This document shows, piece by piece, positions 1-4,023 of a stretch of DNA of 5,908 nt. Each line of letters begins with the position of its first letter. The stretch's first letter is position 1. This stretch comes from an uncultured Pseudomonadota bacterium. GTDB taxonomy: Bacteria; Pseudomonadota; Gammaproteobacteria; Burkholderiales; SCOH01. Made by a program: the position numbers and the translations under genes. Under the pieces are notes generated by a model. That model was not told the DNA's origin. It worked only from the letters and a program-made list of their open reading frames with translations, and searched no databases. The DNA is taken from the NCBI GenBank assembly GCA_937863215.1, contig CALMFQ010000667.1:1-5908 (forward strand). Reading direction: 5' to 3'.

Positions 1-40
1 CGCGCCGGGCTCCTTGCACTTCATCCCGCTCGCCGAATAA
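1..40 (+). CDS. C-terminal tail of an unidentified upstream gene (partial)
   Basis: Reading from base 2, the frame encodes APGSLHFIPLAE and stops at TAA (38-40). Twelve residues are too few to identify a family. The call rests on position: a hairpin resembling a rho-independent terminator starts about 30 bases after this stop, as expected at the end of a transcription unit. The other two forward frames stay open further but give low-complexity, arginine-rich peptides. It could be chance, and the product is unknown. Confidence 0.35.
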   Translation, partial: APGSLHFIPLAE

Positions 41-70
41 ATCAGCGCTTCCTGAGGCGAAACGCAAGCG

Positions 71-93
71 CCGGCCACCTTGGCAGTGGCCGG
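71..93 (+). terminator. Putative rho-independent terminator of the upstream gene
   Basis: CCGGCCAC (71-78) pairs perfectly with GTGGCCGG (86-93) across the 7-base loop CTTGGCA. A further G-T pair (70/94) is possible. The bases after the stem, TTATTGCCTTG, are only moderately T-rich, so termination may be leaky. The position just after the TAA at 38-40 fits the end of the partial upstream gene. Confidence 0.5.
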
Positions 94-101
94 TTATTGC
101 C

Positions 102-129
102 TTGATTGGATGGTGTTTTCCATTATAGA
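102..129 (+). promoter_or_regulatory. Weak sigma-70-like promoter candidate
   Basis: TTGATT (102-107) and TATAGA (124-129) lie 16 bases apart, each matching the sigma-70 consensus at four of six positions. The pair sits directly after the upstream terminator and before the PEP-CTERM gene, where a promoter would be expected. Pairs of this quality also arise by chance, so this is only a candidate. Confidence 0.22.
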
Positions 130-166
130 GCCGCAGCTCTTGCCGTGCAGCCACTAGCTGGGTGTG

Positions 167-190
167 CGCCGACGAGCGGTATCGTCGGCG
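167..190. repeat. 9-bp perfect inverted repeat (hairpin, loop GCGGTA)
   Basis: CGCCGACGA (167-175) and TCGTCGGCG (182-190) are perfect reverse complements around a 6-base loop. No T-run follows, so it is not a standard terminator. It may be a leader-RNA structure or a protein-binding palindrome upstream of the PEP-CTERM gene. The function is unknown. Confidence 0.5.
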
Positions 191-271
191 ATTGCAGCGC
201 ACTGCTGCCGGCATTGCTTGTGCCCGGTTGGCAGGAGCGTGCATCCGGTAGCGCAAAATTATCGTTTGCTT

Positions 272-289
272 ATTTAATTGCCATTAAAT
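272..289. promoter_or_regulatory. AT-rich 7+7 bp palindrome, possible operator
   Basis: ATTTAAT (272-278) and ATTAAAT (283-289) are perfect inverted repeats separated by TGCC. They lie in the only AT-rich patch (about 255-300) of an otherwise GC-rich region, roughly 110 bases before the start codon of the next gene. A short AT-rich palindrome in a promoter-like patch is typical of a dimeric regulator's binding site. The regulator is unknown. TTGCCA (278-283) could serve as a -35 element, but no good -10 follows it. Confidence 0.4.
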
Positions 290-341
290 TCAATTGCTTG
301 CGATAGCCAGTGCCGCTGGATACACTGCTGTTGGCAGAGCT

Positions 342-361
342 TGCCGGGATCTTGCCCGGCA
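342..361 (+). other. Leader hairpin shortly before the PEP-CTERM start
   Basis: TGCCGGG (342-348) pairs perfectly with CCCGGCA (355-361) around ATCTTG. A second CCCGG (365-369), followed at once by TTTTT (370-374), could instead pair with CCGGG at 344-348. That gives two mutually exclusive structures, one ending in a T-run. This resembles an attenuator, but the alternative loop is long (16 bases), so I record only the hairpin as supported. Confidence 0.35.
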
Positions 362-384
362 TGGCCCGGTTTTTCGATTGCGGC

Positions 385-390
385 AAAAGG
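385..390 (+). promoter_or_regulatory. Ribosome binding site fixing the PEP-CTERM start
   Basis: AAAAGG lies 7 bases before the ATG at 398. It selects this ATG over an in-frame ATG 120 bases upstream (278), which has no such site. A signal peptide begins exactly at 398, which supports the same choice. Confidence 0.6.
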
Positions 391-397
391 TTTTCCA

Positions 398-1093
398 ATG
401 CGTATTCAAACGTTTAGCGCAAGCGCGCTGCTGATGCTGGCCGGAGCTGCGGCACAGGCCGCGACACCGTTGCCGCCTGCGGCGACGTTCAACGCTGACG
501 CCGAAGGCTGGGTGGTTGTGGATTTTCCTTCCAGTTCGGCCCAGTACATTTCGCCCGGCAAGGATGAGCTGGAGCCGAACCACTTTGCCGGCGGCGGCGC
601 AAATGGCGGTTATATCGGCTTTCCCGATCCATCCAGCGATTCGTTCTTTTTCAGTGCACCGGCGGGCTTTGTCGGCGACTGGTCGGATTATTTCGGCGGC
701 CGGCTGCGCTACACACAGAAAGTGACCGCTCCTGCCGGCTTCGGCGCCTGGCGCGGCGATCCGGACGTGGTGCTGGTCAGCAATGGCCGTGCACTGCTGT
801 TCCAGCATCCGGACAACCCCGGCAGCGGCTGGACTTCATTCAGCGTTGCGCTGAACGGCACTGGCTGGCATTACGACCTGCCGGGCGGTGCCCCGGTAAG
901 TGCCGCCGATTTCCGGCAGGCGCTGGGCAATGTCTCGGCACTGTATCTGCGTGGTGACTACATTGCCGGCGTGGTGGAAACCACCGCGCTGGATAATGTC
1001 GCTATCACTCCGGTGCCGGAGCCGGAAACCTATGCCATGCTGCTGGCCGGACTGGGGCTGGTCGGGCTTGCCGTGCGCCGGCATCGGCGCTGA
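398..1093 (+). CDS. PEP-CTERM-sorted secreted protein with laminin-B-like domain
   Basis: This 231-residue exported protein is probably processed by an exosortase and held at, or released from, the cell surface. Residues 1-21 form a signal peptide with a likely cleavage after AQA. The body (about 31-203) has the pattern of bacterial laminin-B-like modules: an N-terminal GWVVVDF, then GGYIGF, FSAPAGFVGDWSDYFGG, and a final LYLRGDYIAGVVETTALDN. Residues 206-231 are the sorting signal: VPEPE, a hydrophobic stretch (TYAMLLAGLGLVGLAV) and the basic end RRHRR. The start at 398 is supported by AAAAGG 7 bases upstream and by the signal peptide. The gene stands alone, between a long structured leader and a strong terminator. 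PEP-CTERM proteins in general are associated with exopolysaccharide and floc formation. The exosortase and EPS genes are not in this window. The ligand is unknown, and carbohydrate binding is only a guess from the fold. Confidence 0.9.
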   Translation: MRIQTFSASALLMLAGAAAQAATPLPPAATFNADAEGWVVVDFPSSSAQYISPGKDELEPNHFAGGGANGGYIGFPDPSSDSFFFSAPAGFVGDWSDYFGGRLRYTQKVTAPAGFGAWRGDPDVVLVSNGRALLFQHPDNPGSGWTSFSVALNGTGWHYDLPGGAPVSAADFRQALGNVSALYLRGDYIAGVVETTALDNVAITPVPEPETYAMLLAGLGLVGLAVRRHRR

Positions 1094-1118
1094 CCCCGAT
1101 TGGTACTTCATGGTGTGG

Positions 1119-1155
1119 CGCGGCCTGCAGAGCGATCTGCAGGCCGCGTTGTTTT
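1119..1155 (+). terminator. Strong rho-independent terminator with GCGA tetraloop
   Basis: CGCGGCCTGCAGA (1119-1131) pairs perfectly over 13 bp with TCTGCAGGCCGCG (1136-1148). The loop GCGA (1132-1135) is a GNRA tetraloop, which stabilises RNA hairpins. The tail TTGTTTT (1149-1155) completes the terminator. It lies 25 bases after the stop codon of the PEP-CTERM gene and separates that gene from the next one. Confidence 0.88.
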
Positions 1156-1221
1156 GCACCTGCGGCGTGTCGCCATGGCTCCGGTTTGTGCCGCCTGCCA
1201 CCCGATCTGGAGTAAATGCAC

Positions 1222-1292
1222 GAATTAAGTTGTTGACGCAAATGAATAAATCCATAAAATTCGCGAATAATAATATTCAGATGAACGAATAA
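1222..1292. repeat. Four GAAT(T)AA motifs in helical phase
   Basis: GAATTAA starts at 1222, and GAATAA starts at 1244, 1265 and 1287. The start-to-start distances are 22, 21 and 22 bp, about two turns of B-DNA. Three of the four copies are preceded by C (CGAAT). The second copy lies between the -35 and -10 elements of the predicted promoter, the first lies upstream and the last two downstream. They could be binding sites for a regulator on one face of the helix, or phased AT tracts that bend the DNA. Confidence 0.5.
1233..1260 (+). promoter_or_regulatory. Sigma-70 promoter for the chalcone-isomerase-like gene
   Basis: The -35 element TTGACG (1233-1238) matches consensus at five of six positions. 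The -10 element TAAAAT (1255-1260) also matches at five of six. The spacer is 16 bases. The site lies in the AT-rich island directly upstream of the gene and after a strong terminator. A start near 1267 would leave a leader of about 128 bases. One GAATAA motif falls inside the spacer, so a factor bound there would interfere with RNA polymerase. Confidence 0.6.
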
Positions 1293-1303
1293 CGCAGTTA
1301 AGC

Positions 1304-1317
1304 GCGGATCGATTCGC
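1304..1317. promoter_or_regulatory. 14-bp near-palindrome in the leader
   Basis: GCGGATC (1304-1310) faces GATTCGC (1311-1317). The only imperfection is one G/T position, which would still pair as a G-U wobble in RNA. It is centred on ATCGAT, about 45 bases downstream of the predicted promoter. It may be an operator or chance. Confidence 0.25.
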
Positions 1318-1394
1318 CTGAGCTTGCTTCACATCGCTGCTTTCAATCCGGTGGCAACGCCGGAAATTAAAACCACTTTTTGAAAGAACCAGGC

Positions 1395-2030
1395 ATGATG
1401 AAACGCGTATTCGCGACCGTAGCTCTGACACTGCTTGCCACAGCGGCACAGGCATTCGATCTGGACGGCGTCAGCATTCCCGATCAGCAAACCGTATTTG
1501 GCAAGGATCTGTCGTTGAACGGTGCGGGTACCCGCATGGCGATGGGCGCGAAAATCTACTTGGCGGCGTTGTATCTGCCAAGCAAGAGCCAGAGCGCCGA
1601 TGTCGCAATCAGCACGCCGCAGCCACGCCGCATGATGCTGGTGTTCCGCCGCTCGGTGCGTGCCAGCGTCGTTGTTGCCACGCTGCGCGACGGCATTCGC
1701 CTGAATGCCGCCGAAGGCGAGATGGATGCGCTGCAGCCGGCCATCGCGCAACTGGAAACTACGCTCAACGATCTGTACGAAACCCGGCCGGGCGACAAGA
1801 TGGCGCTGGATATCGCCGCCGACGGTTCGGTGAATATTTTCTACAACGGCGTGCCGTCGGGCTCGTTGTCCGGTCCGCACATCGGCCCGGCGATGCTGAA
1901 AATCTGGCTCGGCAAGACGCCTGCCAACGTTGCGCTGAAAAACGAATTGCTGGCCGGTGCCAATTACGCCAAGCTGGGCAAGGAACGAACCTCGGCGTTC
2001 GATTCGCTGTTTGAAGGCTTTTCGCCGTAA
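1395..2030 (+). CDS. Periplasmic chalcone-isomerase-like protein
   Basis: This 211-residue exported protein belongs to the bacterial chalcone-isomerase-like family (Pfam Chalcone_3 type). Residues 1-20 form a signal peptide with cleavage likely after AQA. Family hallmarks are visible: DGVSIPDQQTVFGKDLSLNGAGTR (about 24-47, shown by GVSIPDQQ and LNGAG), KIYLAALYLPSK (53-64), GDKMALDI (133-140), NIFYNGVPSGSLSG (147-160) and the C-terminal KIWLGKTP (169-176) with LKNELLAG. Members are common next to housekeeping genes in proteobacteria; isomerase activity has not been generally shown for them, so the biochemical role is unknown. About 23 residues follow the usual LLxG end. The start is uncertain: ATG codons at 1395 and 1398 and a TTG at 1380 share the frame. 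I chose 1395 because AAAGAA lies 6 bases before it and the signal peptide begins well there. AGG at 1391-1393 would favour 1398. The gene is monocistronic and ends at a bidirectional terminator. Confidence 0.9.
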   Translation: MMKRVFATVALTLLATAAQAFDLDGVSIPDQQTVFGKDLSLNGAGTRMAMGAKIYLAALYLPSKSQSADVAISTPQPRRMMLVFRRSVRASVVVATLRDGIRLNAAEGEMDALQPAIAQLETTLNDLYETRPGDKMALDIAADGSVNIFYNGVPSGSLSGPHIGPAMLKIWLGKTPANVALKNELLAGANYAKLGKERTSAFDSLFEGFSP

Positions 2031-2051
2031 ATCCGGCCAGACTGTCATCGG

Positions 2052-2085
2052 ACAAACAGGGCAACGCTGGCGTTGCCCTGTTTGT
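2052..2085. terminator. Bidirectional terminator between convergent genes
   Basis: ACAAACAGGGCAACG (2052-2066) pairs perfectly over 15 bp with CGTTGCCCTGTTTGT (2071-2085) around the tetraloop CTGG. The outer stem is A-rich on the left and T-rich on the right, so the U-tract works from either strand, and TGTGTT continues it on the plus strand. It fills most of the 60-base gap between the plus-strand stop (2030) and the minus-strand stop (2091), so it can end both transcription units. Confidence 0.9.
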
Positions 2086-2090
2086 TGTGT

Positions 2091-2996
2091 TCAGCTGCAG
2101 TGCGCCGTCAGCGACTGCAGCCAGTGTTGCCATTCCTCCGGGTTGGGCATGGCGCCCGGCTTGCCTGCCGCATCGGCAGACAGGCCGCCGGGAATGAAGC
2201 GCAGCAGCCAGTCGCGGTATTCGTCAGGCTTCCAGTAGGCTACGCCGGATGCGGCAAATTGCGCCATTTCGTCCGCACCCGGCAGCGAGCGGTAGCAGCG
2301 CGTGCTGGCATCCTGCGGCCGGCCGGCGGTTGGCTGCCCGCTTGCCAGCGCCTCGATTTGCTCCAGCAGGGTGGGAATCGCCAGGCAATACAGTTGATTG
2401 ATCTGCCCGACCAGCCCGTGCTGGCGCTGCAGCGGCTGCCGGTGTACGGCGACGATCGGCCCGGTGTCGATGCCTTCGTCGATCCAGTGCACCGTGCATG
2501 CGAGTTCAGTTGCGCCCTCCAGCAGCATGCGCATTGGCGCGAACAGCCCGGCGTAGCGCGGCAATTCGCCCGGATGCACGTTGACGATGCCGTGGCACGG
2601 AATCGCCAGCGCCGCTGCTTTGAAAATGTGGCTGAAGCGTGCCGAAATCAGCAGGTCGGGCTGGAGCTGCCGCAAGCGCTGCAGCATTGCCGGCGAGTTG
2701 ACGTCGGCCACGGTCTCGACCTGGATGCCGTAGCGCCGGGACAGTCCGTGGAAGGTGGCCTGTTCGGCCGGTGGCAGGGTTGCGGCCGGCAGTGTATCGA
2801 GCAGCGGAAACAGCAGATCGACCGGCAGGGTGCGTTCGATGAAGGCGATTTCCGCCAGCGCCGCCACCGCATGCTCTTGCGGGCGAGTCTTGTCTGCCAG
2901 CCACACCTGCAATTCGTGCCCCTGCAGCAGCGGCAGCAGTTGGTTGAGAAAATGGCAGCTCAGCAGGTCCCGCTTGGCACATACGACAATACGCAT
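2091..2996 (-). CDS. Formyltransferase-fold enzyme, acceptor unknown
   Basis: This 301-residue protein is probably cytoplasmic and belongs to the formyl_transferase family (fold of GART, methionyl-tRNA formyltransferase and sugar N-formyltransferases), which moves a formyl group from 10-formyltetrahydrofolate to an amine. The catalytic set is intact: Asn139 and His141 in GIVNVHPGELPRYAG, and Asp177 in HWIDEGIDTGPI. DLLISARFSHIF (114-125) forms the preceding core strand. The N-terminus (MRIVVCAKRDLLSCHFLNQL) is a Rossmann-like start but is longer than in GART before the NxHP motif. I see no clear tRNA-binding domain like that of methionyl-tRNA formyltransferase; the tail (about 234-301) is short and rich in Trp and Tyr. 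So I do not call it fmt or purN. Its ATG shares one base with the stop of the binding-protein gene (TGATG). GGAG 11 bases upstream is a rather distant ribosome site, which fits coupled translation. It is the last gene of the operon. Confidence 0.87.
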   Translation of the reverse strand: MRIVVCAKRDLLSCHFLNQLLPLLQGHELQVWLADKTRPQEHAVAALAEIAFIERTLPVDLLFPLLDTLPAATLPPAEQATFHGLSRRYGIQVETVADVNSPAMLQRLRQLQPDLLISARFSHIFKAAALAIPCHGIVNVHPGELPRYAGLFAPMRMLLEGATELACTVHWIDEGIDTGPIVAVHRQPLQRQHGLVGQINQLYCLAIPTLLEQIEALASGQPTAGRPQDASTRCYRSLPGADEMAQFAASGVAYWKPDEYRDWLLRFIPGGLSADAAGKPGAMPNPEEWQHWLQSLTAHCS

Positions 2997-2998
2997 CA
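2994..2998 (-). other. TGATG stop/start overlap (binding protein to formyltransferase)
   Basis: On the minus strand the TGA ending the binding-protein gene and the ATG of the formyltransferase share one A. Such overlaps usually mean that ribosomes terminating on the first gene restart on the second, giving matched amounts of both proteins. Confidence 0.8.
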
Positions 2999-4021
2999 GT
3001 GATGTTGCTCCACAACCGGTTGTCGGGCGCTGCCGATCAGTTCCGCCGCATCCAGCAATTGCAGCGGCGGATAGCGCTGCAGCTGGCGCGCCACGTCCAG
3101 ATTGATCAAAAAGGAAAAGCGCCGCGGCAGCTCGATTGGCAGGTCGCCGGCGCGTTTGCCCTCGTATAGTATCTGCGCAGCGCGATATGCAGTAAAGCGT
3201 CCTACGTCGCCGTATTTGTTGACCACGCCGAATAGCGCTCTGGACTTGACTACCGGTGCCTCGGCCGCGGCGAACACCGGCAGTTGCAGCGTCAGCGCGG
3301 TGTCGGTCAGCACGTCGCGCTGGCTGTTGAGAAAACTGTCCGGCGGCAGGTACAGCAGATCCACCTTGTCGGCCGCCAGTGCCGCGATCAGCGCCGGCAG
3401 CGCCGCGGCGTCGGGTTTGCCGGCCGCGTCCAGCGGTAGCTCGCGTTCGACCAGCGTGTAGCCGAAGCTCGGCGCCAGTGCGCGCAGCTCGTCGCGGCTG
3501 GCGAGCGAGTTGACCTCGGCGCGATTGACGATGAAACCGAGGCGTTTGAAACCCATGTACGAACGCGCCGCGCGCAGCTGGGTCTCGGCCGGCAGCAGAT
3601 ACAGGCTGCCGCTGACGTTGCGCCCCGGTCGGGCGAGATTGCTGACGATGCCGACCGCCTGCGGATGCGAGACGATCATGAACAGCACCGGCAGATCGGT
3701 GATATGGCGTTGTGGATCGATCTTGCCGACGGTGCCGACCGCTTCGACCGTTGCGGTCGTACCCCAGGTCAGCAGCAGGTCCGGCCGCAGCGCTCTGGCT
3801 TCGGCCACCAGCTGGCGTACCCGTTGTTTGTCCTGTGCCGCGTCGCGCACGGTAAAGCGCACCGGCAAATGCTGTTTGCGGAAATAGTCCTGAAACCCCT
3901 GGCATGCCTCTTCGCAGCCGCGGTACAGCAGCATGTAGATGTGCGGCACGCGCTGCTGCGCCGTACCGGACAACGGCAGCAGCAATAGCAGCAGGGCGAG
4001 CGCGCGGCTGAGGTGGCGCAT
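2996..4021 (-). CDS. Periplasmic substrate-binding protein, ABC_sub_bind family
   Basis: This 341-residue protein is probably a periplasmic small-molecule receptor. Residues 1-22 form a signal peptide (MRHLSRALALLLLLLPLSGT, cleavage near TAQ); there is no lipobox cysteine. The body matches the ABC_sub_bind family (Pfam PF04392 type): PDLLLTWGTTATVEAV (80-95), then PVLFMIVSHPQAVGIVSNLA and RPGRNVSG (111-138), which is the family signature of an FM-V-x-x-P segment followed by PG-N-x-(S/T)G. The second lobe holds RLGFIVNRAEVNS (160-172), VDLLYLPPDSFLNSQR (220-235) and VVNKYGDVGRFTAYRAAQIL (266-285). Cys36 and Cys40 (CEEAC) might form a disulfide. An ATG 14 codons further upstream exists, but the inner ATG at 4021 starts the signal peptide and overlaps the previous stop as TGATG. 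Family members usually accompany ABC permease and ATPase genes or signalling proteins. No ABC genes are present here, so it may serve the neighbouring sensor-MFS protein. The ligand is unknown. Confidence 0.88.
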   Translation of the reverse strand: MRHLSRALALLLLLLPLSGTAQQRVPHIYMLLYRGCEEACQGFQDYFRKQHLPVRFTVRDAAQDKQRVRQLVAEARALRPDLLLTWGTTATVEAVGTVGKIDPQRHITDLPVLFMIVSHPQAVGIVSNLARPGRNVSGSLYLLPAETQLRAARSYMGFKRLGFIVNRAEVNSLASRDELRALAPSFGYTLVERELPLDAAGKPDAAALPALIAALAADKVDLLYLPPDSFLNSQRDVLTDTALTLQLPVFAAAEAPVVKSRALFGVVNKYGDVGRFTAYRAAQILYEGKRAGDLPIELPRRFSFLINLDVARQLQRYPPLQLLDAAELIGSARQPVVEQHH

Positions 4022-4023
4022 CA
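4019..4023 (-). other. TGATG stop/start overlap (sensor-MFS to binding protein)
   Basis: The TGA ending the sensor-MFS gene and the ATG of the binding-protein gene share one base, the same arrangement as at the next junction. The G-rich minus-strand sequence just before it (GGCGGGCGGGC) is a poor ribosome site, so re-initiation after the upstream gene is likely. Confidence 0.8.

Larger units (their letters stand above)
41..397. other. Intergenic region and long leader of the PEP-CTERM gene
   Basis: I see no convincing gene in these roughly 350 bases. A 66-codon ATG frame (106-306) has no Shine-Dalgarno sequence, no recognisable motif and no coding bias, so I treat it as chance. The region holds the terminator at 71-93, a weak promoter-like pair near 102-129, a 9-bp GC-rich hairpin at 167-190, an AT-rich palindrome at 272-289 and a 7-bp hairpin at 342-361. 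If transcription starts near position 136, the next gene would have a structured leader of about 260 bases. If it starts near the AT-rich patch, the leader would be about 90-110 bases. Confidence 0.6.
1094..1394. other. Intergenic region: terminator, promoter and 5' leader
   Basis: No gene is supported in these 301 bases. The first third holds the terminator of the PEP-CTERM gene. From about 1205 the composition turns strongly AT-rich and contains a promoter (1233-1260) and four phased GAAT motifs (1222-1292). The remaining 100 or so bases would be the leader of the chalcone-isomerase-like gene. They contain a near-palindrome (1304-1317) and a small 5-bp hairpin (TCCGG 1347-1351 with CCGGA 1360-1364). 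Confidence 0.7.

Noticed and set aside
106..306. A 66-codon plus-strand frame in the intergenic region
   Set aside because: It has no ribosome binding site and no recognisable motif, and it runs through the 9-bp hairpin and the AT-rich palindrome, so it is more likely regulatory DNA.
228..345. Sigma-54 promoter candidates before the PEP-CTERM gene (TTGGCAGGAGCGTGCA at 228-243 and TTGGCAGAGCTTGCC at 331-345)
   Set aside because: Sigma-54 promoters need GG and GC separated by 10 bases. Here the gaps are 9 and 8. They are worth remembering because some PEP-CTERM genes are sigma-54 controlled, but the spacing argues against function.
2073..3002. A 309-codon plus-strand frame opposite the formyltransferase gene
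   Set aside because: It starts inside the bidirectional terminator and gives a Gln/Arg-rich product with no domain pattern. The minus strand has an intact catalytic motif set.
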